Positions 1-7,266 of a DNA stretch of 20,525 bases are shown here, piece by piece (the stretch's first letter is position 1; the number at the start of each line of letters is the position of its first letter). Source of the DNA: a virus; the IMG/VR virus record IMGVR_UViG_3300018080_000684, positions 1 through 20,525 of that record; one strand, given 5' to 3'. The position numbers and the translations under genes are program-made. Under the pieces are notes generated by a model. The model made no database searches and was not told the origin of the DNA. It saw only the letters and a list, made by a program, of their open reading frames with translations.

Positions 1-282
1 AGTAAAAGAGAAGTTTGCCGACCCATCATATCTTACATATTTTTGAGTACCCCCTTTACAGTTTAATTTTCCACCGACAACCGTTGCATTTACTAAAGTA
101 CCGGATAAATCGCTATCATCTCCCCATACGCCGTCCTCATTAACCGTATATGTAGCTCCAAACATAGAATCTGTAGGCGTTAAATCCTTTAGTTTAGCCA
201 CTCCTCCGGATATTTCCACTATGCCAGAATCGTATGTATAGTTGGAATCAACTGTAAAAGGATAACTGATTATCGCACTCAT
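1..282 (-). CDS. Tail/fibre-like structural protein with LamG-like region, N-terminal part
   Basis: The frame is open from an ATG at 282 to the left edge (94 codons), so the C-terminus lies outside the window. The product begins MSAIISYPFTVDSNYTYDSG. It continues with a segment containing the pattern G-G-K-L-N-C-K-G-G-T-x-K-Y-V-x-Y-D-G, which I recognise from concanavalin/LamG-like domains of phage tail fibre and receptor-binding proteins. The start codon overlaps the stop of the upstream gene by the four bases ATGA, showing translational coupling within the leftward structural operon. The fold assignment is from recollection of the family pattern. That the frame is coding rests on the coupling, the open frame and the operon position. 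Confidence 0.7.
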   Translation of the reverse strand, partial: MSAIISYPFTVDSNYTYDSGIVEISGGVAKLKDLTPTDSMFGATYTVNEDGVWGDDSDLSGTLVNATVVGGKLNCKGGTQKYVRYDGSANFSFT

Positions 283-647
283 ACCGCTATAACTCCTATA
301 GCATAAACTTCGATTGTCCCGCTTGCAGCTATGCCGTATACCTCATTATCATTACCGAGTTTCAAAGATAGTCCTACTGCGTCATTCTCTAGAACAGGGA
401 AACCTGTAGCAGTAGTAACTTCGTTACTGCCTCCAATATATAGCGTTTCTCCTGCTTCACGATGCAGTAAGGTTATTTCTGAAGCTTCAGCAGGCATATC
501 TATTTTAACCGCGCTAGTCCCTACGTTTGTTGTGACTACATCTATTGAATTACCGTCGTTTGGTATAGATGTAACCTTAACTCTTGTACCGCGCTTTTTT
601 ATAAATTTATTAAACTCGCGATTATTAATGTTAGGACTTAAAGGCAT
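279..647 (-). CDS. Small phage structural protein (head-region, function unknown)
   Basis: A 122-residue protein with an N-terminal basic segment (INNREFNKFIKKRGTRVKV) followed by a beta-rich, acidic, Gly/Val/Thr-rich body. That composition is typical of head decoration, head-tail joining or fibre-attachment proteins, but I recognise no specific family. The ATG at 647 is preceded by AAAGGG (653-658) at suitable spacing. It is separated from the upstream decoration-like gene by an intrinsic terminator and by a small hairpin that includes its own ribosome binding site, so its expression may be reduced relative to the capsid genes. It is coupled to the fibre-like gene by an ATGA overlap. There are no Cys, signal peptide or membrane segments. 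Confidence 0.65.
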   Translation of the reverse strand: MPLSPNINNREFNKFIKKRGTRVKVTSIPNDGNSIDVVTTNVGTSAVKIDMPAEASEITLLHREAGETLYIGGSNEVTTATGFPVLENDAVGLSLKLGNDNEVYGIAASGTIEVYAIGVIAV

Positions 648-652
648 ACATA

Positions 653-667
653 CCCTTTCAAAAAGGG
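653..667 (-). promoter_or_regulatory. Hairpin that can hide the ribosome binding site of the 279-647 gene
   Basis: On the minus strand CCCTTT (667-662) can pair with AAAGGG (658-653) across a TTG loop. AAAGGG is the apparent Shine-Dalgarno sequence of the gene starting at 647. The left arm shares two bases with the adjacent terminator stem, so the two hairpins compete at their junction. The pairing is seen directly; the regulatory role is inferred. Confidence 0.4.
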
Positions 668-685
668 AGGGCTGTTAGGCCCTCC
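660..685 (-). terminator. Intrinsic terminator inside the structural operon
   Basis: On the minus strand GGAGGGC (685-679), loop CTAACA, GCCCTCC (672-666) form a perfect 7-bp GC-rich stem followed directly by CTTTTT. It lies just after the stop of the decoration-like gene (692) and before the next structural gene. No convincing promoter fits in the short gap, so it probably attenuates rather than ends the operon. Confidence 0.75.
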
Positions 686-691
686 ACTCCC

Positions 692-1126
692 TTACTTACC
701 GAATTTATGGTAATTAAAATATAGTTCGCATTTACCAGAAGTAAGAGCTTCATCTACTATTTCAAAACCAATTGATCCCGAAGCGGCAAGTTTCAAAGGT
801 AAAGGAAGTACGTTGGGCGTACCTTCAACAACTGTAGGTTGCACAAGTGCATCAGCTGCAAAAGTTGCCTCTGCTACACCGTCTAAAAGAATATCGGTAT
901 CCCCACCAACAATACCGCAATCGATAGAAGTTCCATCTGCTGCACTATCAAGTACCGTGATGCCTTTTACATAAAAATCTGTGATAACGATATCATCTGA
1001 TGTAGTAATAGCGTTTAATACCCCTACAGCACCGCCATCGTTATCAAAATCATATTCTACCCTTACCATCTGAGAAGCGTTTCCAAAAGGAGCGCCAATG
1101 GATTTATGATCTGCTAAATTAGCCAT
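692..1126 (-). CDS. Probable capsid decoration/stabilising protein
   Basis: A 144-residue acidic, beta-rich protein (MANLADHKSIGAPFGNAS...). It lies two genes downstream of the major capsid gene, the usual place of head decoration or auxiliary head proteins, and a strong terminator follows it, as is often seen after highly expressed capsid genes. The body is full of short Val/Ile-rich strands and Asp/Gly turns, and the C-terminus reads CELYFNYHKFGK. The ATG at 1126 overlaps the stop of the preceding gene by eight bases (ATGGCTAA) and has AAGGAAA upstream. The role is inferred from position and composition; I recognise no diagnostic family motif. A fibre-related or head-completion role is the alternative. 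Confidence 0.6.
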   Translation of the reverse strand: MANLADHKSIGAPFGNASQMVRVEYDFDNDGGAVGVLNAITTSDDIVITDFYVKGITVLDSAADGTSIDCGIVGGDTDILLDGVAEATFAADALVQPTVVEGTPNVLPLPLKLAASGSIGFEIVDEALTSGKCELYFNYHKFGK

Positions 1127-1439
1127 TTTCTATTTCCTTATCTTGAGATTTAACGTTTTCATCTTGAGCTTCAGGCTCTTCATTTTGAAGCTTAAGCTCT
1201 TCATCTTGAGCTTTAACTACATCCTTTTCAGGCTTAAGCTCTTTTTCTTCCGGAGGTTTTTTAAGACTCTTTTTTATTGGTTTTGTTAAGCTGACCCAAA
1301 CATAATGCTCTTCTTCTATCGCGTACATCGCAAGTATTTTATAGGGCAATCTTATTTGAGCTAATTGCTCTTTAATACCCTTAGCGTTGGGCGCCGAAAA
1401 GTATTCTAGATTTGGGTGGCTTGTAAGATTAGCTTCCAT
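1119..1439 (-). CDS. Short protein with acidic heptad repeat tail, in head gene cluster
   Basis: A 106-residue protein of two halves. Residues 1-52 look folded (NLEYFSAPNAKGIKEQLAQI, then aromatic LPYKILAMYAIEEEHYVWVSL). Residues 53-106 are a highly charged Lys/Glu-rich tail. Residues 77-104 are four degenerate seven-residue repeats of the form x-Q-[D/N]-[E/K]-x-x-x, matched in the DNA by 21-base repeats. The ATG at 1439 has AAGGATTACTC upstream. It sits between the capsid and decoration-like genes and is coupled to the latter. The N-terminal half resembles small head-region proteins found next to capsid genes in other phages, but I cannot name the family. The tail may be disordered or form a short coiled coil. 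Confidence 0.6.
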   Translation of the reverse strand: MEANLTSHPNLEYFSAPNAKGIKEQLAQIRLPYKILAMYAIEEEHYVWVSLTKPIKKSLKKPPEEKELKPEKDVVKAQDEELKLQNEEPEAQDENVKSQDKEIENG

Positions 1440-1448
1440 GAGTAATCC

Positions 1449-2333
1449 TTAAGAATCGTAGTTTACAATTTGCTTAACTCCACCATCGATGCCTTTCTTA
1501 GCTCCAACAACTGCTTTAACGCTGATCACATAGCCGAATTGCTTATTACTATGTAGCGAAGATACCTGAAATTCAGGAACTAGCTGATGTACGAGATAAA
1601 GAAAATCTGGATGAAAGAAAAGCCCACATTCTTCGCCTGCACTTGCAGGAGAAAGAGTTAAAAGACCATCAGAGTTATCTTCGAGAAGATTAAACCCGAA
1701 ACGCTTCATCGCGCTTTGACCGCCAACTACCGGCGCATCGGGGACATAGTCTGCTGATGTAAGGGTTGTAGCAGATAGAATGTCCGCCCAATATGAAGGA
1801 TCGAGAAGCCCCCACCAACCACCATTTCTAGCCCACTTAGCTTGACCGGCCAACTTGCGGTTTGCAACAAGGGCGGCTGCATCCATTGCTCCAACACCCG
1901 AAACTGAATGATCCGGAGAAGATGTAGAAGGGTCAACAAGCTCATAACAATAGTTATTAAGTTCAATAGCATAAGCTTCTAAAAGACCTTGACGAATCTT
2001 GCTGTCTTTATCCCCGATTTGAGATTGAAGCTCTACAAGATCATCAAATTCATAGCCCGCGCTGATTACTTGATCAGCTACGATATCAACATAAGAAGTT
2101 GAAAGCTTCTGAGTCTCAAAATATTCATGACCGCTTCCTACTGATTTACGGGTAGCTGTAGCACGATTAATCTGGCTTACACGGACGGTATCGCCTTTTT
2201 TCTTAAGTTCACCTTCGAATTCTTTATTAACAAGAGCAGGAAGCAAAACGGCTTCCATAAGCTCGTCCATAAAAGTTTCACTCCAAAAAGTTTGCACCTG
2301 ATTACTGACATCAGTAACGTTCGTCATTGTCAT
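1449..2333 (-). CDS. Major capsid protein
   Basis: A 294-residue protein directly after the scaffold-like gene. The N-terminus carries helices and a segment ending in GDTVRV (around residue 47), a pattern common in HK97-fold coat proteins of the P22-like group that enter the strand E-loop region. The C-terminus contains a GYVISVKAVVGAKKGIDGGV stretch, like the terminal strands of such coats (the A/D/N rearrangement here is not resolvable by eye). It would form the icosahedral shell. The start is ATG 2333 with AAAGGGAATTAATC upstream; ATG 2327 is an alternative. No prohead protease gene is visible between portal and coat, and the protein has no long N-terminal delta domain, which fits assembly on a separate scaffold without proteolysis. 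Confidence 0.85.
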   Translation of the reverse strand: MTMTNVTDVSNQVQTFWSETFMDELMEAVLLPALVNKEFEGELKKKGDTVRVSQINRATATRKSVGSGHEYFETQKLSTSYVDIVADQVISAGYEFDDLVELQSQIGDKDSKIRQGLLEAYAIELNNYCYELVDPSTSSPDHSVSGVGAMDAAALVANRKLAGQAKWARNGGWWGLLDPSYWADILSATTLTSADYVPDAPVVGGQSAMKRFGFNLLEDNSDGLLTLSPASAGEECGLFFHPDFLYLVHQLVPEFQVSSLHSNKQFGYVISVKAVVGAKKGIDGGVKQIVNYDS

Positions 2334-2350
2334 GATTAATTCCCTTTAAT

Positions 2351-2980
2351 CTATTGCGCCGTTACGTGATCGCTATACACTTCTGCCATACGATCTTTAC
2401 GTTCCTTTAACGGCAACTTTTTCCATTCTTCGACAGAGAGCTTACCTTGATTACCCTGTGGAGCGTTATTAGGTAAGTTTCCGCCCGCTTCAGATTTAAT
2501 AACAATCTCCGGATATTCTTTACGCACAAACTCGCACATCTCGGTAACTGACATTTCTTCAGGGACATTATCATCAGTCATTTTGATTTTACTAAAATCA
2601 AGAATAGACGCATATTTATAAGGTATTTCTGCGCCTAGAGTGCTCTTTAAAGCGTTAAACTTTACAGAATTCTCTACTTGAGTTTTATACGAGTTAAGCG
2701 TATCCTCTGTTTCTTGACGTTTTCTTTTCTCTTCCTCTAAAAGCTCTCTAAATCTACCTTCCTCTTCTAGTTTAGCTTGTGTTGCTGCCTCTTTTTCAGC
2801 CTCATATTCAGCTAATTTAGATAAAGCGCCATCAAGCTTTGAAGCTAGATTTTTCTTTTCACCTAAGAGTTTTCGATGAGATTCGTAAGATACAGATCTT
2901 TCCTGAGATTTGTCTTCAGACCCTTTACCGCTGGTTTCAGGGGTTGCAGCACCGCCGCCGTTTTCTTGTTCGGTAGTCAT
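2351..2980 (-). CDS. Scaffold-like capsid assembly protein
   Basis: A 209-residue, strongly charged protein immediately before the major capsid gene. Residues 1-30 are Gly/Ser/Glu-rich and disordered. Roughly residues 33-105 form a long coiled coil rich in Glu, Lys and Leu (LLGEKKNLASKLDGALSKL, then EEEGRFRELLEEEKRKRQE). A small folded segment and a basic C-terminal patch (WKKLPLKERKDRMAEVYSD) follow. Coiled coil plus basic C-terminus is the classic scaffold layout, the C-terminus binding the coat. No catalytic triad of a prohead protease is visible. Assignment rests on composition and synteny. Confidence 0.8.
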   Translation of the reverse strand: MTTEQENGGGAATPETSGKGSEDKSQERSVSYESHRKLLGEKKNLASKLDGALSKLAEYEAEKEAATQAKLEEEGRFRELLEEEKRKRQETEDTLNSYKTQVENSVKFNALKSTLGAEIPYKYASILDFSKIKMTDDNVPEEMSVTEMCEFVRKEYPEIVIKSEAGGNLPNNAPQGNQGKLSVEEWKKLPLKERKDRMAEVYSDHVTAQ

Positions 2981-3010
2981 CCTCTGGATTCCTTTCCTGA
3001 GATTTAAGTT

Positions 3011-3517
3011 TTATGTTTTACGGCTCTTCCTGATTAAGCCGTTGACTATCCTTTTATAAAAGTTCTCAATTCTTGCTTTGCTTTTCTTACTTAACCCTAG
3101 CCAATGTCTTCCCTGGCTTTCAACATAAAAAGCGACTTCTGCATTAGAAATGTTCCCTCCGCCAAAAGGAGAAGCACTTCTAGTTCCCGTAGCCGCAACT
3201 TCAACGGTTTTGGGTCCGACTTTTGTAACCTTTACGCTGTCTACCATTTGGCCCGTTGCAGTTACATTGGATTTACTTTTTCTAGCTGTTTCATCCAAAT
3301 AATCTGAGTATTCATCCCGCTTTTCAATATACTCTTCCGAAAGAGGCTTAAATTTCTGTCCAGTTTTATAGTCCTTACCGATTCTAGCTTGTTGTTTTAT
3401 AAGTCTTACAGCCTCTTCACCTACTTCGGTCATAACTTCTTTAGATGTAGAATCTTCAACTAAGCCAGTTAGTTGCTTTTTAAACTTGAGCATTTGTTTT
3501 TTAATATCTACTGCCAT
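3011..3517 (-). CDS. Virion morphogenesis / tail-completion-like protein (copy 2)
   Basis: A 168-residue basic protein with the layout of phage virion morphogenesis (gpS) and HK97 gp10-like families: an N-terminal helix containing GEEAVRLIKQQARIG; a DYKTGQKFKPLSEEYIEKRDE segment (F-x-P-L-S-x-x-Y); a TGQMVDSV motif near the middle; and a C-terminal GRHWLGLS box followed by a helix (KKSKARIENFYKRIVNG). Such proteins act in head completion or head-tail joining. The ATG at 3517 overlaps the previous gene by 10 bases. The neighbouring upstream gene has the same architecture, so the two look like a tandem duplication or a heteromeric pair. Confidence 0.7.
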   Translation of the reverse strand: MAVDIKKQMLKFKKQLTGLVEDSTSKEVMTEVGEEAVRLIKQQARIGKDYKTGQKFKPLSEEYIEKRDEYSDYLDETARKSKSNVTATGQMVDSVKVTKVGPKTVEVAATGTRSASPFGGGNISNAEVAFYVESQGRHWLGLSKKSKARIENFYKRIVNGLIRKSRKT

Positions 3518-3939
3518 GCCGCTGTTATATTCTTTAAATCTTTAGCTGTTATACCTAAAAAGTCTCTTGCTTTTCCTGCTATGGGTTTTGCTTGCCCATA
3601 AGTTCCCCTTACATTACCTTCTACTTTTCCAAGATCCGTGTAATCTGAAGGGTAACCTATTATGATTTGCTTAAGCCGAGGTTTAACTTGAAGTACCTCT
3701 ATGTCCTCAAGCATTTCTCCACTCTCACTGAGATCAGGAGGATTATCTTTTCCTTCTCTTTCTGCGTATTCTTCATCATATCTAGGAAATACTCGGTTAT
3801 TTTTATTTCTTCCCCTTAAAGTTCTATCAACAACAAAATCGATGATTTCTTCACCTAATATTTCTAGTTCTTCCCTATTTACATCCGGAAGTTCTTTTGA
3901 AACATCAACTGTGAAGTATCGATATTGCCTTTTAGCCAT
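3508..3939 (-). CDS. Virion morphogenesis / tail-completion-like protein (copy 1)
   Basis: From ATG 3939 the product is 143 residues (MAKRQYRYFTVDVSKEL...). This start has AGAGGA eight bases upstream and overlaps the portal stop by ATGGCTAA; longer in-frame starts at 3948 (ATG) and 3960 (TTG) are less well placed. Motifs in order are GEEIIDFVVDRTLRGRN, FPRYDEEYAEREG, SGEMLEDIEVL, GNVRGTYGQAKP and RDFLGIT. These line up with the parts of the following gene (GEE..., F-x-P...EEY, TGQM, LGLS), so the two are paralogous in layout although sequence similarity is low. A role in head completion or connector assembly is inferred from the family and from its place just after the portal gene. Confidence 0.7.
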   Translation of the reverse strand: MAKRQYRYFTVDVSKELPDVNREELEILGEEIIDFVVDRTLRGRNKNNRVFPRYDEEYAEREGKDNPPDLSESGEMLEDIEVLQVKPRLKQIIIGYPSDYTDLGKVEGNVRGTYGQAKPIAGKARDFLGITAKDLKNITAAWQ

Positions 3940-5344
3940 TATTTTCATCCTCTTTTTCAACTTCTTCTACTTCAAAAGAATCTGAATCTTCAGGATCTAT
4001 CTCCACTATATTTTCTTCGTCTATTTCTTTTATAAGTTCGTCTATTTCTTCATCAGACATATGAGGATTGAGTTTTTTAATTGCTCTTTTTCTACTTGTG
4101 AATCCAGCTTTTATCTCTTTATCTAGATCTTCAACTAAATCCCCTCTTTGCTGAAGCGGTACTTGCTCGGCAAATATAGTGACCACTTGAGCCGTAGTGC
4201 TAAAGATCGCTCTATTTTCAAAAGACCCTTTCTTAACCCAAACAGGATGCAAATGGTGCATCGTCAAATCCCATAGCTCTTTTTCGGCTGTTTGAAAGTA
4301 GGATACTTGTCTTTGACGCTCTTCAGTTGTATCGATCTCATCTATTAACTTGGATATACCCGAAGCACTTGCGTTTGCTGCATCTAGTTGACCTATTGCT
4401 CCAGGACGAAGACCCCTAGAGTTAAGCCAAAGGGAAAGCTCAAACTGTATTAACTCTATTAACGCGGAGATATCCGCTTGATTTTTAAGAGTTCCTAATT
4501 CGGGCTTTAGGCTAGGATCTAGTTGAGAAAAGTTCCAAAAAGCATTAGGTGCAAATACAAGACCCTTATCTTCAACATTTATACCGTAAAGTATTGAAAA
4601 GGCTTGAAACATAGATACGTAGTTTAGATCTGAAACGAGAACACTGCACAGCTTTGTGAGTTTTAATAAATCCGCCTCTAATTTCGGATGTAACAGATTT
4701 ATAGAGCGATTGATGTATACAAAAGGAAGGCGGCCAATAGGATTAGAGCCGTCCAGGCCATATACTCCCATAAGATCGGATTGAACATCTCCGTCCTCAT
4801 CAGCTATGACGATTTCATCTTTATCGTAAAAGTAAAAGATCTTTTTATCGTCTTTTTTCCCCATAAAAAGAACAGCTTCGGTAGGTCTGGTAGGTTCTAT
4901 TGGGTCAGTAGATCTTACCCAAAAACAATGCGAAGGTATTGCTCTGAGTCTCGGTAACCCGTCACTATTAAGATAGGGCTGTAAAAGCGTAGATTTAAAA
5001 AGATTAAAGAACTCATTAGTATTATTCATTATTTTATTAACGTCGAATTGCTCTTCGTACCAATTAAGAAGCTCTTTATCTGTATCATTTGATGGTTCTA
5101 CTATCCGCGTAACCGGCTGTTGATATATAGCTGAGAGTTTGTCGATAAGCTTTTTAAGAAGATTTATAGGTGAGATGCGATAACGCATAGTCTCAAAGGA
5201 TTTTTCAGATAATTGTTTTTTAAGATCTTCTTCTACATAAGGTAATAGTTCCCCTTCAAATATATTGAAGAGTATTTCGTTATGAGCTAGATAGTTTCTA
5301 TTTTCTTTTATTTCTTGAACAATTACATGGATGTCTTCTTTCAA
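3932..5344 (-). CDS. Portal protein
   Basis: A 470-residue protein directly downstream of the large terminase. It has the portal signature of an N-terminal helical clip region (MRYRISPINLLKKLIDKLSAIY), a beta-rich middle (IPSHCFWVRS; IGRLPFVYINRSI), and a long helical stem and crown containing ALIELIQFELSLWLNSRG, GAIGQLDAANASASGISKL and a DTTEERQRQ segment, followed by an acidic C-terminal tail. It would form the dodecameric ring through which terminase packages DNA. The start is uncertain. In frame, after a stop, only ATT 5350 and TTG 5344 precede the conserved region. AAAGGA is 7 bases from ATT and 13 from TTG; TTG is preferred as the commoner start codon. Confidence 0.9.
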   Translation of the reverse strand: MKEDIHVIVQEIKENRNYLAHNEILFNIFEGELLPYVEEDLKKQLSEKSFETMRYRISPINLLKKLIDKLSAIYQQPVTRIVEPSNDTDKELLNWYEEQFDVNKIMNNTNEFFNLFKSTLLQPYLNSDGLPRLRAIPSHCFWVRSTDPIEPTRPTEAVLFMGKKDDKKIFYFYDKDEIVIADEDGDVQSDLMGVYGLDGSNPIGRLPFVYINRSINLLHPKLEADLLKLTKLCSVLVSDLNYVSMFQAFSILYGINVEDKGLVFAPNAFWNFSQLDPSLKPELGTLKNQADISALIELIQFELSLWLNSRGLRPGAIGQLDAANASASGISKLIDEIDTTEERQRQVSYFQTAEKELWDLTMHHLHPVWVKKGSFENRAIFSTTAQVVTIFAEQVPLQQRGDLVEDLDKEIKAGFTSRKRAIKKLNPHMSDEEIDELIKEIDEENIVEIDPEDSDSFEVEEVEKEDENNG

Positions 5345-5367
5345 GCCAATTTAGCAATCCTTTGCTT

Positions 5368-6609
5368 TTAGAGTATTCTTGAGCTAGATCGGGTTATATT
5401 ACCTATTTTATCCTGATAATATATATCGTAACCAAGGGCGTCCGTTTTATGCCCTCTATTATTTTTGTCACTAGGAATTCGTCCTTTGACTTCCTGTGAG
5501 CTTAAATCTTTTATCAATTCTTTGCAACTCGGATCAATCTCTATTCTCGACAATCCAGTAAAAGACTTTAGCCAACTATTCACTTTTTTTACTCGATCCA
5601 CTATCGGAGGGTTAGCCGAAAGAACTTGCATCTCCCAGCGAAACCCGCTCGCAGTAAGGATTTCCTGTACATATTGGTAATCAGATCTCCCTGTATTCGA
5701 TGATCTAGCCGAGCCAGCTGCATCGCCTCTTATCTTGATACTCATATTAGCTGCATACTTAGCGTAATCAGCGCAAAATTCAATTACCGTTTCTTCTGTA
5801 GAGGAATTAGGGAAAGAGTATTCGCGTTTATATCTCATTTTCCCATCTTCAAGCTGACTAATCAATAGGGTGGTGGGATTAACGTTAAAATCAAAAGCGA
5901 GATGGACTGGAAGATTAAAATCTACTGGTTTTTGAAGCTTAACTTGATCTTCATGAAAGCTATAATACGCAAGACCTTCAAAGGATTCCCAAAGTGCTTC
6001 ATACTCTTGTTTATAGCTCTTTTCATCTAATTCATCTTGTGCTTCTAAGATTTCCTCGGGGTCCAAAAAAGGATTATCTCTAGAAGTCCAGTAGAAGTAT
6101 TTCCATTTGCCGTCCCCTTTTTTATCCATATAGAAATCATAGGCTTGAGTGCCTTTTCCATCAGGGGTAGTAGAACAGATAGCCCCGCCTTTAAGATCTG
6201 TAAGCGTCGGCCTTACTGTACGCCAAACATAATTAAGGTCTGTTTCGTAATAAGCAACCTCATCTAAATAGGCTTTTGCAACAGCATGACCTCTTACTCT
6301 CTTAATCTTCTCGGCGCCAATTATGTAAATCTTTTTATGATTAGCGAGCTCTATGCGGTGTTTAGAGATCTTATCATCATAAGACCATCCAAGTTCATCA
6401 AGTCTTTTAATTAAAGGTTCCCAAATAATCTCAATAGCTTGGGTGTTAGTAGGACCAATATAGAAAATCTCCGCCCAACTAGGCATACTGCAAGCTGTTT
6501 TAAGAATATCTTCTGTCAAAAGATAGGTTTTACCGCCCCTTCTTCCAGCTAAAATAAGCTTAAAACGCGCAGGATCATTAAAACATTCTATCTGCTTTAA
6601 ATGCTTCAT
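5368..6609 (-). CDS. terL: Terminase large subunit
   Basis: A 413-residue packaging motor with both domains complete. The ATPase domain has Walker A GRRGGKT (residues 22-28), Walker B YLDE (114-117, hydrophobic strand then Asp-Glu) and the coupling motif STTPDGKG (146-153). The RNase H-like nuclease domain has its acidic residues in HLAFDFN (Asp240), IRGDAAG (Asp296) and HKTDALGY (Asp390). It would cut concatemers and drive DNA through the portal. The ATG at 6609 overlaps the small terminase stop by ATGA. Length and motif spacing match the family, with no sign of damage. Confidence 0.97.
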   Translation of the reverse strand: MKHLKQIECFNDPARFKLILAGRRGGKTYLLTEDILKTACSMPSWAEIFYIGPTNTQAIEIIWEPLIKRLDELGWSYDDKISKHRIELANHKKIYIIGAEKIKRVRGHAVAKAYLDEVAYYETDLNYVWRTVRPTLTDLKGGAICSTTPDGKGTQAYDFYMDKKGDGKWKYFYWTSRDNPFLDPEEILEAQDELDEKSYKQEYEALWESFEGLAYYSFHEDQVKLQKPVDFNLPVHLAFDFNVNPTTLLISQLEDGKMRYKREYSFPNSSTEETVIEFCADYAKYAANMSIKIRGDAAGSARSSNTGRSDYQYVQEILTASGFRWEMQVLSANPPIVDRVKKVNSWLKSFTGLSRIEIDPSCKELIKDLSSQEVKGRIPSDKNNRGHKTDALGYDIYYQDKIGNITRSSSRIL

Positions 6610-6968
6610 AACTTCATTGTTTCAGGACACGTATATGTTTCGTCTTTATCATCAGGAAGGGGATTGTCTGATTGACCCAGGAATTGTTTTCCTAGCCATA
6701 TTTGCATTGTGGCATTACCTTTTAAGGCATTTTGGAGTTGAGCTCGTCTTAGACTACGTTTTCCATAAGCTATGTGTTTGCGCCAAACTGCGCCAAGAGT
6801 ACACCCAAAAAGATCATCGGCCCATTTCTCTAATGAGTCAACAGATAGGCCCATAATGTAGGATATTTCGTCTTGAGTGCAAAAAATACCGCATAGCTTT
6901 TTAAAAAGCTCATAATCGACATAGCGTAACGGTTTTCCGGTAGGTTTTTTAGACTCTGCCACAAGCAA
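6606..6968 (-). CDS. terS: Terminase small subunit
   Basis: A 120-residue protein immediately upstream of, and coupled by ATGA overlap to, the large terminase. Residues about 30-54 form a helix-turn-helix (TQDEISYIMGLSVDSLEKWAD). A central helical segment with GNATMQIWLGKQFLGQSDN follows; the W-L-G-K-x-x-L-G-x-x pattern is characteristic of small terminases of this group. It would recognise the packaging site and regulate TerL. The start is probably TTG 6968, with AAAGGA six bases upstream; GTG 6962 is an alternative. It is the first gene of the leftward structural operon. Confidence 0.9.
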   Translation of the reverse strand: MLVAESKKPTGKPLRYVDYELFKKLCGIFCTQDEISYIMGLSVDSLEKWADDLFGCTLGAVWRKHIAYGKRSLRRAQLQNALKGNATMQIWLGKQFLGQSDNPLPDDKDETYTCPETMKL

Positions 6969-7080
6969 AATCCTTTTCGCTTCACAGAAGCTTTAACTTT
7001 TTGCGCTGCTAACTGTCGTCCCTGATTTACCGTTGCCGCGCAAAATTTCCTGAGATTTGATTTAAGTGTAAATACTATTG

Positions 7081-7192
7081 AGCTAATCGGTCAAGAGGAA
7101 AATAACTTTAATCTTAAATAGGCAAAAAATTATCGAGTATATCATATGGCCGAAATAGAAAACCTGAACAAAGGTACATGACCGATTTAGCT
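7081..7192. repeat. Widely spaced inverted repeat AGCTAATCGGTCA / TGACCGATTTAGCT
   Basis: AGCTAATCGGTCA at 7081-7093 recurs as its reverse complement at 7179-7192, with one extra T. The arms are about 85 bases apart. Each contains the CGGTCA core that also clusters at 8583-8705. Likely protein-binding sites; function unknown. Confidence 0.6.
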
Positions 7193-7260
7193 AATAATTA
7201 TCCATACGTATAATACCTAAAGAGGTACTACGTATATCGTTATCCGTATGGATAATTATT
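7193..7260. repeat. Perfect 16-bp inverted repeat with internal palindromes (operator-like)
   Basis: AATAATTATCCATACG (7193-7208) and CGTATGGATAATTATT (7245-7260) are exact reverse complements. The 36-base centre holds a second dyad (TACCT AAAG AGGTA) and two copies of TACGTATA (7205-7212, 7229-7236). It lies just after the stop of the ribbon-helix-helix-like gene and has no U-tract on the leftward strand, so it looks more like an operator or a cruciform site than a terminator. Confidence 0.65.
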
Positions 7261-7266
7261 CAGTTT

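Larger units (their letters stand above)
6969..7266. other. Intergenic region upstream of the packaging operon
   Basis: About 300 bases without a credible gene; only very short frames of 11 and 21 codons were seen. It should contain the promoter for the leftward late operon, but I find no strong consensus match. It holds two nested sets of inverted repeats, described separately, and lies where a packaging (cos or pac) site is often found near terS. Confidence 0.6.

Noticed and set aside
1727-1972. Second leftward frame inside the capsid gene
   Set aside because: It overlaps the well-supported coat protein in another frame and has no ribosome binding site.
7209-7214. TATAAT as a rightward promoter -10
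   Set aside because: At 17 bases upstream only TTTAGC is found (three of six matches), and the box lies inside the inverted repeat. Not convincing as a promoter.
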